The notes beneath the pieces were generated by a model, which worked only from the letters and a program-made list of their open reading frames with translations, had not been told where the DNA came from and searched no databases. This document shows, in pieces, positions 54,468 to 62,929 of a DNA stretch of 64,000 bases (positions are counted from its first letter, which is position 1; every line of letters starts with the position of its first letter). The position numbers and the translations under genes were made by a program. Source of the stretch: CAZYME01 sp964648115 (GTDB taxonomy: Bacteria > Pseudomonadota > Gammaproteobacteria > Legionellales > Legionellaceae); the NCBI GenBank assembly GCA_964648115.1, contig CAZYME010000004.1, forward strand, positions 45,516 through 109,515, given 5' to 3'.

Positions 54468-55637
54468 TCAAGAATTTCCGAAGACATGTCGAGCATCTCC
54501 TTCAGAGAAAGCTGAGGATGTGGTAAAGAGAGCTACATTTTCCTGTAATTCAATAGGCAGAGATTGAAATAATCCATTTTGCCTAGTCGCTTGCTGTAAC
54601 ATTTTTACAGCAACATAGTGCTGAGCGTAGTCACTTTTTGGAATAAAATCAGCTTTGTGAAACTGATCTTCTGTTGAAAAGCAGTTTTCAGCTTCCGACA
54701 GTATTTTTTTGTATCTTGATAGTAAGGACAATAAATGCGACTCGCTCACTTCACTTTGAGTGGCTGGCAATAATCTTCTCAATTGATCGTTTAATTGAGA
54801 TAGTTGTGCTTTTACGGCGCATTCAGCTGGTGGCTGCGAATATTTTTTGGTTTCCTCACTAAGCTCCGCTGCGATTATTTGAGCTTGTTGTTGTGCTGTT
54901 TGCCTTGCTGCCGTATCTGCAATGTAGACGGGATTTTTTTTATGGATTTCTTTTTGAAATACAGGGCCTTTACAAAGTCCACACTGGAAAAGTATAAAAC
55001 CTGCCTTATTACCGCAAGGGCAGACAGTTTCCCGGGCTATCATCGTTTCAGTATGTGAGAATTTTTTTGCAGAAAGTGCAATAGTATTTTGCATCTGTAA
55101 TTCCCTTTTTAAATGCCCAATTCTCTGTTGCGATTCTTCATAAGGTTGGACAACAGCTTGTATTCGTGTCAGTTTTTGATCAATACATTGTGCAAGTGAA
55201 TCTGCGCACCCTAGAAGCTTCGTCTTTTTTTCAGCAAAAGATTTTCTATTGACTGTTTCTGTTCTTTTTGTGATTTCATCAGAGGGTACCGGAGCCTCTT
55301 GCACCACTATAGTTGGTTGTAGTATCGCTGTTTCTGCTTCAAGAATTGGGGCTGCCGCCATTACAACCTCAGGCTCGATTTGGTTTTGAACTGCGGTGCC
55401 TGGTTGTCTCTCAGGGTTAAATAAATTAATTAAAGCTACGATACCCGCAGCAAAGGCCCCAACAATAAACCCTAATGGATAACCAATAACAAATTTTGCA
55501 AACTGCCCTAGCAAAAACAAGGGAACAATAAAGATACTGTCGTTATGAAAAATTCGACTATGCCCAATGCTAAAGATATTGCTTGTTAATTCCGTTACCC
55601 ATTCAATTGTTGAAAAAAATGCTACTGAAGGTTTCAT
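54468..55637 (-). CDS. Membrane protein with coiled coil, Cys-rich finger and F-box-like end
   Basis: A 389-residue protein. Residues about 35-75 form a TM hairpin (IFIVPLFLLGQFAKFVIGYPLGFIVGAFAAGIVALINLF). A linker and helices lead to a zinc-ribbon-like CPCGNKAGFILFQCGLCKG (about 210). The C-terminal stretch FQSLPIELQENVALFTTSSAF resembles the first helices of an F-box. Legionella exports several F-box and membrane-targeted effectors, so host action is possible. Family unknown. Confidence 0.65.
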   Translation of the reverse strand: MKPSVAFFSTIEWVTELTSNIFSIGHSRIFHNDSIFIVPLFLLGQFAKFVIGYPLGFIVGAFAAGIVALINLFNPERQPGTAVQNQIEPEVVMAAAPILEAETAILQPTIVVQEAPVPSDEITKRTETVNRKSFAEKKTKLLGCADSLAQCIDQKLTRIQAVVQPYEESQQRIGHLKRELQMQNTIALSAKKFSHTETMIARETVCPCGNKAGFILFQCGLCKGPVFQKEIHKKNPVYIADTAARQTAQQQAQIIAAELSEETKKYSQPPAECAVKAQLSQLNDQLRRLLPATQSEVSESHLLSLLSRYKKILSEAENCFSTEDQFHKADFIPKSDYAQHYVAVKMLQQATRQNGLFQSLPIELQENVALFTTSSAFSEGDARHVFGNS

Positions 55638-55694
55638 GATAAAAAAATCCTCATACTTGTTGTTAAATGATTAACAATCCATTGCAAGTTGAGT

Positions 55695-56399
55695 TTAGCT
55701 ATAAAGAAAAAATCTAGTTAAAATGATAGCTAGAATATCACCCACAGTCATCGTGATAAGAAAAGCACTCCATAAACGTTTTCCATCAAGCCCGGAAGAC
55801 TCTTTTAGCGCAAAGAAATAATTCATTCCTTGCCATATATAGCAAGCTGTCCACAAGAGTGCGCTCAATGACCCTATAATTGAAAAATGTAAGCCTTTAG
55901 AGAGATCGTCATTAAATGCTTCGGGCCTTAACCACTTTTCCAAAATGAAAAACATGAGAGAAATACAAGTTGGATAACGCGCAAATGTAACTGTCCCGAG
56001 GAAATCGATGAATCTAATTCCTTTTTGATGCAGTAATCTTGCTGCTAAATAGAATAAAATTGCAAGGCTTAAGCAGGCGACTATATTTTGGTAAAGCAAT
56101 AATAAGAAAGAAGGGGCCCTGGATATCTTCAGCAAGTTACTTGTCGTGAAGTAGCCTATGCTGCCATCAATATAAATATTGGCATAGACACCTATTGCAC
56201 TCATCACCAACATGAGGATTATTCCAATAGATAAGGCTTTCAACCCGGCAATTTTTTGAAATGGATTAATAAGCAGGGAATTTTCAAGTGTAGAGCAAAA
56301 AGAGTTTTTGGTTAATGCACCGGAGAGCATATTAAAATCACCCTCAGAAATTTTATTTTCTTTTCGCATTTTCAATAGACGTTCTAGTTCTTTTTTCAT
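55695..56399 (-). CDS. Polytopic membrane protein, Yip1-like
   Basis: A 234-residue protein with a short cytoplasmic N-terminal helix (LERLLKMRKENKISEGDFNMLSGAL, like the short helical domain found in SHOCT/DUF2089 proteins) and five hydrophobic helices resembling Yip1-domain proteins. It starts 9 bases after the DUF2089-type gene ends and is surely co-transcribed with it, so the two may form a regulator-membrane pair. Confidence 0.75.
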   Translation of the reverse strand: MKKELERLLKMRKENKISEGDFNMLSGALTKNSFCSTLENSLLINPFQKIAGLKALSIGIILMLVMSAIGVYANIYIDGSIGYFTTSNLLKISRAPSFLLLLYQNIVACLSLAILFYLAARLLHQKGIRFIDFLGTVTFARYPTCISLMFFILEKWLRPEAFNDDLSKGLHFSIIGSLSALLWTACYIWQGMNYFFALKESSGLDGKRLWSAFLITMTVGDILAIILTRFFLYS

Positions 56400-56407
56400 T
56401 CTTCATC

Positions 56408-56770
56408 TCACAATTTTTTTAACATAATGGCTGCATCTTTAGCCGAAATTTTACCCTCTTCAAGAAGTTGTAAAATTTCGTCTTTAGAAGTCTCTTTTTT
56501 TAGCTCTAAATTCCCAAGTGTATCGATGAGGGAATTTAAACGGTTTCGTAATGTTGGGTAGGATACTTTGTGTATCACAGCCATCTCTTTGAGACTTCCC
56601 GAGCACTTCACGAAATCTAAAATAAACTGTAAGTCATCCTCCGGTAGCTGCAATAAAGCCGATATTTCAAAGTTGCCTTCAAATTTTGTATTGCAATGAG
56701 TACATTCAATTTTTACTACTTGCATAGTGGAGCTTGAACAAGAAGGACATTTTGTAATTATTTTTCCCAT
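56408..56770 (-). CDS. DUF2089-type zinc-ribbon regulator
   Basis: A 120-residue protein with an N-terminal zinc ribbon (CPSCSSSTMQVVKIECTHCNTKFEG), a helix-turn-helix-like part (LPEDDLQFILDFVKCSGSLKEMAVIHKVSYPTLRNRLNSLID) and a C-terminal helix pair (LQLLEEGKISAKDAAIMLKKL). This is the full DUF2089 layout, seen in likely transcription regulators. In-frame ATGs at 56830 and 56782 lie upstream; ATG 56770 starts directly before the ribbon and is preferred. Confidence 0.85.
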   Translation of the reverse strand: MGKIITKCPSCSSSTMQVVKIECTHCNTKFEGNFEISALLQLPEDDLQFILDFVKCSGSLKEMAVIHKVSYPTLRNRLNSLIDTLGNLELKKETSKDEILQLLEEGKISAKDAAIMLKKL

Positions 56771-56995
56771 ACAAAAACTCATTGGAATAAGATGGTTTTG
56801 AAATAATAACATATTTTTTAAATATAACAATATTAAAATAAATAATATTAATTTATTGGTTTGATTTATTTATAAATGCATGTTTTGTCTCCAACATTTA
56901 TAATTTGATTTCCGCGCCCTCCGTGAAGATATTTTAAATTAATCATTCTGAGTGGGCTCCAGATGAAAGGTATTTTAAAACCCCTGGTAATTCCC

Positions 56996-57577
56996 TTATT
57001 CAGATTGTCGTTTTCGGTTATATTTAATCCTGTGCGTCACGTTAAAATTAAAAATAATCATTGCATGGGGATCTGGTTTTTCACGCGTGGCAAGCTCTTC
57101 CGTTGTTTTAAATACCTCCGTAAATTGATCACATGAGATTTCATTAATTATTTTTCGCCAAAATTTAATAGCACTCAAGTTCTCTAGAATTGCTGCAACG
57201 GACCATTTTCCTGGGTAGCGTGAAAAAATCTCTTTAGCAACATGCTGCCCAACTCCCATGCCTTGGAATCTTGCAACAATGAAAAACTCACAAATTTTCC
57301 ATTCAACAATCGGTGAGGCGCTAATTTTATTAAGGAAAACGAACCCAGCTAATTGCTCTTCAATTTTAATCAGAAAGACTTTTTTCGATGGGTCGACAAA
57401 ATAATGAGTTAAATCATCAGGAGTAAAGGATAAATTTATTGGACATTCCCAGCCCTTAAGCAAGCCACAGTAGCGCCCCATATCATAGACGTAATAGCGC
57501 CACATGTTTTCAATAGTTGCATAATCATCAAGCGTGGTTGGATGGATGGTAGGTTTTTTTTGAATTGCACGTTTCAT
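56996..57577 (-). CDS. GNAT acetyltransferase, stand-alone relative of the fusion's third domain
   Basis: A 193-residue GNAT closely related to residues 435-619 of the fusion protein at 24610-26469: both share TIxNMxRxYVYD, GWECP, KxFLxx..AGFVxLxK, EFFIxAxFQGxGxxxxVAxEI, HPGKWS/YPGKWS and AIKFWRKII. The acetyl-CoA loop is QGMGVG. It shows that the third domain of the fusion also exists as a separate enzyme on this element. Confidence 0.9.
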   Translation of the reverse strand: MKRAIQKKPTIHPTTLDDYATIENMWRYYVYDMGRYCGLLKGWECPINLSFTPDDLTHYFVDPSKKVFLIKIEEQLAGFVFLNKISASPIVEWKICEFFIVARFQGMGVGQHVAKEIFSRYPGKWSVAAILENLSAIKFWRKIINEISCDQFTEVFKTTEELATREKPDPHAMIIFNFNVTHRIKYNRKRQSE

Positions 57578-57646
57578 AATGTATCCTACAAATGATGTGT
57601 ATTTTTTACAGAGACTGGTTCTTTAATTTACCTGTAAAATACCCAA

Positions 57647-57675
57647 TTGACATGAATCGTATCAATAAGATAAAG
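57647..57675 (+). promoter_or_regulatory. Promoter of the signalling operon with an embedded GAATCGTATCAA motif
   Basis: TTGACA (57647-57652) and ATAAAG (57670-57675) are 17 bases apart. The spacer holds GAATCGTATCAA (57654-57665), which matches GAATCATATCAA found twice upstream of the excisionase region (62571 and 62614). The shared word inside a promoter spacer suggests an operator. Confidence 0.55.
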
Positions 57676-57764
57676 TAGCCCCTATTAAATTGCAAGTTGT
57701 CCTACCACTGTCTTACCACCATTTAAAATAGAAAATTATCTCAAAGCAAAACAGGAGCGCTATC

Positions 57765-58391
57765 ATGAAATTTTATGATTTAACTACGGAAATTTCCCCT
57801 AAATTAGTCGCCTTTCCTGGAGACCCGCAATATTCAACAGAAAAAGTAAGTTCGTTAGAAAATGGACAAAAATTTAATTTATGCCACATGCATCTTGGAA
57901 ATCATACAGGAACCCATGTGGATTTTCCTGCTCACACTATAAAAGAAGGAAAAACAAGCAGCGACTTTCCAATTGAATATCTGACAGGACCAGGAGTTAT
58001 AATTAAGGTTCCTCCTCAGGAAAAATCTATTACAAGGGAGTTTGTATCCAAACAACCAATCATGTCGAGTGATATAGTATTTTTTAAAACCGCAAATTCT
58101 AAAAAATCTAAACAGGAAGCATTTACAGATCAATATGTATATATTGAGCCTGAAGCAGCAGAGGAGCTTTTTCGACGAGGCGTCAAGGCAGTAGGTATTG
58201 ACTATATTAGCGTTGATCGCTATGACGATGAAGATTTAACGGTTCACAATATCCTGTTATCTAAAGAAGTCTTAATTGTAGAAGGACTAGAGCTAAGCGA
58301 AATTCCTGAGGGTAGATATGAGATTTTCATTATGCCTTTGAAAATCCCACTTATGGATGGCTTACCAGCTAGAGTTATGGCTAGAGCATGA
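57765..58391 (+). CDS. Cyclase-family metal hydrolase (kynurenine formamidase-like)
   Basis: A 208-residue protein with the cyclase-family metal motif HLGNHTGTHVDFPAH (HxGTHxDxPxH), plus YDLTTEISPKLVAFPGDP at the N terminus and GVKAVGIDYISVDRYDD. Family members include bacterial kynurenine formamidase and isatin hydrolase. ACAGGAGCG precedes the ATG, and the stop overlaps the kinase start (ATGA). The coupling to a sensor kinase suggests that it makes or destroys the kinase's signal, which is inference. Confidence 0.88.
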   Translation: MKFYDLTTEISPKLVAFPGDPQYSTEKVSSLENGQKFNLCHMHLGNHTGTHVDFPAHTIKEGKTSSDFPIEYLTGPGVIIKVPPQEKSITREFVSKQPIMSSDIVFFKTANSKKSKQEAFTDQYVYIEPEAAEELFRRGVKAVGIDYISVDRYDDEDLTVHNILLSKEVLIVEGLELSEIPEGRYEIFIMPLKIPLMDGLPARVMARA

Positions 58392-60568
58392 TACACATTA
58401 ATACCCCAAATCAGATTGGCTCAAAAAAATTTGTAGCTTTCTTTCTAAGTTGGTTCTTTTGTAGCTGCGTATATTTAACGTTAGCTAATACCAATCTGAG
58501 AAACTTTGCTGGTTATGTTGTTTTAGTGGGTCAGGTTGGTATGGATATCATAATTTCCGTGCTCTCATTTAAATTGTATCAGACAACCAATAAGCACAGT
58601 CATAAATCTATTTATTTAATGTTTGTTCTTTCTGCAATTGCTGCGATAGTTGCCGATAGTGTTTACCATGTTGCTATGAATATCTTGGGTGTGGATTATT
58701 TTAATAAAGCTAACTCGCTCTTTGAGATTCCATTTATCTTTTTTTTATTATTTCAGGTTGCTGCTTGGTTAAGAGTATTTTTTATTGATTATGAAGCAAA
58801 AAATACAAAAAAATCTCATTATCTACCCTATTTAACAGTATCAACTTTTATTTTTTTTACATTTGTCTACGTTATTCCATGGAAAATTCACTATTTTTCG
58901 AGGCTAGGTATTTATCAATTACTTGATACCTTCCTTGAGGTAACTGGCTTTGCTCTCGCTACGGTATGTCTAGCTCGCTCCAAAAACAACCCTGTACGCT
59001 TCTTATCATTTGGCTACCTTTTTATTGTCTCATCCGATCTTTTAATTCGGTATGAAGTTATTTCGGGTGTTATACCATTTTTAAGTACGTTTGAGTCCAC
59101 CTGGATCCTTGGTCAGTTACTGATGATCATGGGTTTTTTTTATCTTCAACGCGGCGAAATAAAATTACTCCCATTAAATAGCCTGCAATCCTATATAGCG
59201 ATTTGGCTTCTCAATATCCTTTCGTTATTTGTGCTTTTATTTTTAATGGTGAGTTATTTTATACCACACAAAGAGGTCTCTAACTGCTTACTACTCGTTA
59301 TTATTCCGTGTACGCTTCTTGCTATTATTTTTAGTAAATATTTTGCCTCTAAAATTTTATCCCCTCTTGGAAAGCTAGAATCGATAGTGAAAGAATTTCT
59401 TATGGGCGAGACCTCAAAATACTCTAATAATCTAAATCGTTCGCCTACAGTTATAGATGACTTTGTTTTATTGGAAAAATTTGTACATGATGCACTAGAT
59501 CTTTATATAAAAAATCATTCTATTGAAATTGAATATGCAAAAATGGCTACCCAAGTAGCTCACGATATTAAATCGCCGATGGTAGCTCTAAACAATTATT
59601 TCAAAGAGTCGATTTCATTAGATAAAAACGAATACAAAGTAGTAGAGTCATCCCTTAATAGAATAAACGAAATTGCTAATAATTTACTTATGCAATACAA
59701 AGAATCCGACATGTTTCCTCAAAAAAGCAATAGCCATACAGATCTTATTGCTTGTTGTTTAAAATCCTTAGTTGAAGAAAAACAACTACAATTCAAGCAT
59801 GGTCCAGCTGAAATAAAAATATCCATTGATAAAGTCGCAGAAAATGCTTCTGTATCATTTAACCCAGAATGTTTTAGAAGAGCTGTATCTAATTTAATTA
59901 ACAATGCTGTTGAGTCTATAAAAAATAGAGGTGTAGTGATCGTTTCTTTACAAAGAAAAATAGACTTTCTCGTGCTTGAAATAAAAGACAATGGTTGTGG
60001 AATCCCCAACGATATTTTAAAAAAAATTGAACAAGGTGGCAGGATACGAAGTGCGAAGGGAAGTGGTCTTGGATTATCCTATGCAATGAAAAGTATCAAA
60101 GAATGGGGGGCCCGTTATGAAATAGAGACGGGCGGGGAGCAAGGCACTGTATTCAAGATAATATTTCCCATCCAAGATATTTTGGATGGACGCCAGATAT
60201 TGCTGGATCAATGCGCTAACTTCAACCCAGATCTAATATTAGTGGATGATAATAAATTAGTTACGGATACATGGACGATTGAAAGTAAAAAACATGGTAA
60301 GGAAATTGTTACTTTTAATAATAAAAATACGTTAATGGAGAACATTAAGCTATTTAATAAGAGTCTCCCTGTTTATTTGGATTTAAACTTAGGTAATGAT
60401 AATGGTATTGATATAGCCGAAGAGCTCTACATCATGGGTTACAAAAACCTTTATATCACCACCGGATATGATTTAAGCAAAATAAGTAAATCTCCATGGA
60501 TTATTGAGATTATTAGTAAAGAACCCCCATTTTCAAAAAAATTCAATATGAGTGTGAAACATGAGTGA
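58388..60568 (+). CDS. Multi-TM hybrid histidine kinase with C-terminal receiver
   Basis: A 726-residue membrane sensor. The N-terminal 325 residues carry about eight to ten hydrophobic helices and no obvious extracellular domain. The DHp has VAHDIKSPMVAL with His392. The ATPase domain has an N box (NLINNAVESI, about 505), G1 DNGCGIP (about 534) and G2 GSGLGLSYA. A receiver follows: LVDD (Asp620/621) and phospho-acceptor Asp665 in YLDLNLG. Multi-TM kinases sense membrane-soluble or small signals, as LqsS-type kinases of Legionella do. It overlaps the genes on both sides. Confidence 0.92.
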   Translation: MIHINTPNQIGSKKFVAFFLSWFFCSCVYLTLANTNLRNFAGYVVLVGQVGMDIIISVLSFKLYQTTNKHSHKSIYLMFVLSAIAAIVADSVYHVAMNILGVDYFNKANSLFEIPFIFFLLFQVAAWLRVFFIDYEAKNTKKSHYLPYLTVSTFIFFTFVYVIPWKIHYFSRLGIYQLLDTFLEVTGFALATVCLARSKNNPVRFLSFGYLFIVSSDLLIRYEVISGVIPFLSTFESTWILGQLLMIMGFFYLQRGEIKLLPLNSLQSYIAIWLLNILSLFVLLFLMVSYFIPHKEVSNCLLLVIIPCTLLAIIFSKYFASKILSPLGKLESIVKEFLMGETSKYSNNLNRSPTVIDDFVLLEKFVHDALDLYIKNHSIEIEYAKMATQVAHDIKSPMVALNNYFKESISLDKNEYKVVESSLNRINEIANNLLMQYKESDMFPQKSNSHTDLIACCLKSLVEEKQLQFKHGPAEIKISIDKVAENASVSFNPECFRRAVSNLINNAVESIKNRGVVIVSLQRKIDFLVLEIKDNGCGIPNDILKKIEQGGRIRSAKGSGLGLSYAMKSIKEWGARYEIETGGEQGTVFKIIFPIQDILDGRQILLDQCANFNPDLILVDDNKLVTDTWTIESKKHGKEIVTFNNKNTLMENIKLFNKSLPVYLDLNLGNDNGIDIAEELYIMGYKNLYITTGYDLSKISKSPWIIEIISKEPPFSKKFNMSVKHE

Positions 60569-61268
60569 TCAAATTTATCATGCATCTGTTGAGGCACGAG
60601 AAAGAGGTGAGCGACTTCGTCGTATTAGAAATCTAGCGAATTTATCACGAAGAGCTTTATGCGATGAGGCTGGATTAAATATCAATACCTTTATTGGTTA
60701 CGAAGTAGGGCGATATGGAGGCCTTACCAAGAAGGGAGCTGATATAATTATTCCATACCTAAGCTCAAAGGGAGTGTACTGCTCGTTAGATTGGTTAATG
60801 AATGGGATAGGGAAAGGACCTTACATAATCCCTGATATGCAATTAGGTAAGATAGGTAATACTACTGATTTTTTGATAAATATTAGTGAAGAGCAAAAAA
60901 TTGCGGAAGAGCTTCTTTTGTTTCGTACTCATTATAAAAATGCTATCGATTATCAAATAATAGATGATGGCATGTTACCTATACACAAAATAGGTAGTTA
61001 TGTTGCGGGCATTCCTTGCTCTGGATCTTCAATACAAAATATCATTGGATTTGATTGTATAGTTCAAACAGTCACCAATGAACTCATTGTGCGTAACTTA
61101 CGCGCAGGTCGAACGCAAGACGACTATACACTTACTTGCTCTAATCCTTATACGACTCTTAACCATCCCATCATATATGATGTAGAGTTATTATTTGCAG
61201 CTAGAATTATATGGCGCCGAGAGGTTTATCAGCCCAATGATGTTGTTGAGGTCAATTATGTTGGTTAA
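60561..61268 (+). CDS. XRE regulator with degenerate S24-like domain
   Basis: A 235-residue protein: XRE helix-turn-helix at residues about 14-60 (RGERLRRIRNLANLSRRALCDEAGLNINTFIGYEVGRYGGL), then a C-terminal part like the S24/CI sensor domain (DYQIIDDGMLPIHKIGSYVAGI). At the catalytic Ser position of the usual DDSMxP it has Gly (DDGMLP), and the Lys position reads IVRNL, so self-cleavage is unlikely. It overlaps the kinase gene by 8 bases and the next gene by 11. It may be controlled by the phosphorelay instead of by RecA. Confidence 0.82.
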   Translation: MSDQIYHASVEARERGERLRRIRNLANLSRRALCDEAGLNINTFIGYEVGRYGGLTKKGADIIIPYLSSKGVYCSLDWLMNGIGKGPYIIPDMQLGKIGNTTDFLINISEEQKIAEELLLFRTHYKNAIDYQIIDDGMLPIHKIGSYVAGIPCSGSSIQNIIGFDCIVQTVTNELIVRNLRAGRTQDDYTLTCSNPYTTLNHPIIYDVELLFAARIIWRREVYQPNDVVEVNYVG

Positions 61269-61560
61269 TCAATCCGTAGTATTGATTATTTTATTGGTAT
61301 TTTTAATCGGGGCGTATTTCTTTTTCCATCAAAATAGAAAATTAAAAACCATCAAAAATAAAGCTGATGATCTTCATCATGACATTAATTCTTCACTAGT
61401 AACTCTCAAGTTAACTATAGAGAGCCTAAAGGATATTCCCTTAGAGGGCCAAAATAACACTCTAACAGAGGCTCCAGGGTTGGTTTCTTTAATTAGCCTT
61501 GTAGAAGAGGGGGTTAGTCAAATCGAAGGTAGTTTTCGTCATTGGAATGTTAGTAATTAA
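61258..61560 (+). CDS. Membrane-anchored DHp/H-box-only protein
   Basis: A 100-residue protein: one TM helix (VVLIILLVFLIGAYFFF) then a cytoplasmic helical hairpin with ADDLHHDINSSLVTLKLTIESL, which matches a histidine-kinase H box (H-D-I-x-S), and a second helix LISLVEEGVSQIEGSFRHW. No ATPase domain follows. It could be a phosphotransfer protein or a binding partner for the kinase or regulator. ATG 61258 has GAGG upstream and lies inside the XRE gene's end. Confidence 0.72.
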   Translation: MLVNQSVVLIILLVFLIGAYFFFHQNRKLKTIKNKADDLHHDINSSLVTLKLTIESLKDIPLEGQNNTLTEAPGLVSLISLVEEGVSQIEGSFRHWNVSN

Positions 61561-61583
61561 TATGTTGACAGGAGTGGATGTAA

Positions 61584-62567
61584 ATGAACAAGTGGTTAAG
61601 CTATTATCACCCGAGTACTGTAGTTTTTGTAGATGACCAGCAAGCCTTCCTTACTGCTGTAAAAAATAGATTACCACAACAATTGTTAACACTTTTTTTT
61701 AATAATCCTGAGAAAGCATTGAGTAAAATCACAGATGCTTCTTGGTCTCAATATCAAAACACCCCGCCTATTTATAACATTGAAGATGATATGGAGGCAG
61801 AGCATACAAATAACAATGATACATTGTTTAATTTAAAATTAGGGGAGATTTGTAAAACTATTTATAACCCTAATCGTTTTTCAGAAATAAGTGTGGTAAT
61901 TGTCGATCGAATGATGCCCGATTTGGATGGTATTAATTTTTGTAGAAGACTAATTGATCATCCTGTTAAAAAAATAATGCTGACAGCAAGTAAAGATCAA
62001 AAAGTAGCAACAGATGCTTTTAATGAAGGAATTATTGATTTTTTTATATTGAAAGACTCTCCTAATCTGATTTTTGAATTAACTGCTGCCATAAAAAAAA
62101 TGCAATGGAATTACTTTTCATCTTTAACAAAACGTACATTGGGTACTGCCTTGGAAATAGTAGTTCCCGTAATAAAAAATGATTTTATGGTCAATTTTCT
62201 TCAAAGTAAGATGCAAGAGCTCAACGCTGTAGAATTTTATTTATTAGATAAATGGGGAAGTGTTTTATTTATAAAGCATGATGGTACACCCACCACACTC
62301 GCAATTTCACCAGCAGAGCTTTTTGATACGTATGCCACTATTGCGCAAGAGCATGAACAAATAGCTATTTCAAATATTTTAAGCAAACGCGAAAAATTAC
62401 TTTTCTTTCCAAACGAAAGCGATTGCATGCGTCCTGTAAATGAGTGGAATAATTATCTTTTTGAGACGAAGCCTTTACCTGAGGATGCAAATTTATTTTA
62501 TTCAATTATAAAAAACATTGTTCATCAGTCTATAAATTCTCAAGAAACGTATATGTCGCAAAATTAA
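61584..62567 (+). CDS. Response regulator with unusual receiver insertion and unassigned output domain
   Basis: A 327-residue protein. Receiver: VVFVDDQQ (Asp17/18), phospho-acceptor Asp108 in VIVDRMMPDLDG, Thr/Ser in MLTASKDQ and Lys in ILKD. The acceptor lies about 50 residues later than normal because of an acidic insertion (NIEDDMEAEHTNNND). The output part (about 210-327) has no helix-turn-helix; it contains VEFYLLDKWGSVLFIKHDG and ISNILSKREKLLFFP, a pattern seen in other LytR-unrelated regulators that I cannot name. AGGAGTGG precedes the ATG. Confidence 0.85.
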   Translation: MNKWLSYYHPSTVVFVDDQQAFLTAVKNRLPQQLLTLFFNNPEKALSKITDASWSQYQNTPPIYNIEDDMEAEHTNNNDTLFNLKLGEICKTIYNPNRFSEISVVIVDRMMPDLDGINFCRRLIDHPVKKIMLTASKDQKVATDAFNEGIIDFFILKDSPNLIFELTAAIKKMQWNYFSSLTKRTLGTALEIVVPVIKNDFMVNFLQSKMQELNAVEFYLLDKWGSVLFIKHDGTPTTLAISPAELFDTYATIAQEHEQIAISNILSKREKLLFFPNESDCMRPVNEWNNYLFETKPLPEDANLFYSIIKNIVHQSINSQETYMSQN

Positions 62568-62570
62568 CAC

Positions 62571-62628
62571 GAATCATATCAAAATAAATTGACAGCACTC
62601 CATTAATAGATAAGAATCATATCAAAAT
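62571..62628 (+). promoter_or_regulatory. Promoter region with two GAATCATATCAAA repeats
   Basis: GAATCATATCAAAA occurs at 62571-62584 and GAATCATATCAAAAT at 62614-62628, 43 bases apart. Between them lie TTGACA (62589-62594) and a weak -10 (TAAGAA, 62611-62616). The two repeats therefore flank and overlap a promoter driving the genes toward xis and int. The word also occurs in the promoter of the signalling operon. Confidence 0.6.
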
Positions 62629-62676
62629 TCTTGCGCATATGCCTTGAAAAAATTAAGGGATACATGGAGTGCCACA

Positions 62677-62907
62677 ATGAAAAAAGACAGTAAGCTACAG
62701 ATTTACAAGGCGATGATTCATTATTTACTGGAGTCAACCAGTTATACACTGGATGATATTGCTGAATTATCCAACTCTTCGATTAAAAATATTCAATCCA
62801 TTTATTGTAATGATTTAATGCCGACTGATTTCTCATCTGAATCTCATCTTATAAAACTCTATCACTTTGTTCTTGAACTCAAGATTAATGAGAAGAAATT
62901 TTATTGA
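62677..62907 (+). CDS. Small helix-turn-helix-like protein
   Basis: A 76-residue protein (KKDSKLQIYKAMIHYLLESTSYTLDDIAELSNSSIKNIQSIYCNDLMPTDFSSESHLIKLYHFVLEL). The middle resembles a helix-turn-helix (YTLDDIAELSNSSIKNIQSIY). ATG 62677 follows TGGAGTG; an upstream TTG at 62644 is less likely. It is the first gene after the paired repeats and may regulate excision. Confidence 0.65.
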   Translation: MKKDSKLQIYKAMIHYLLESTSYTLDDIAELSNSSIKNIQSIYCNDLMPTDFSSESHLIKLYHFVLELKINEKKFY

Positions 62908-62929
62908 GCATTTTTTGCGGAGAAATTAC

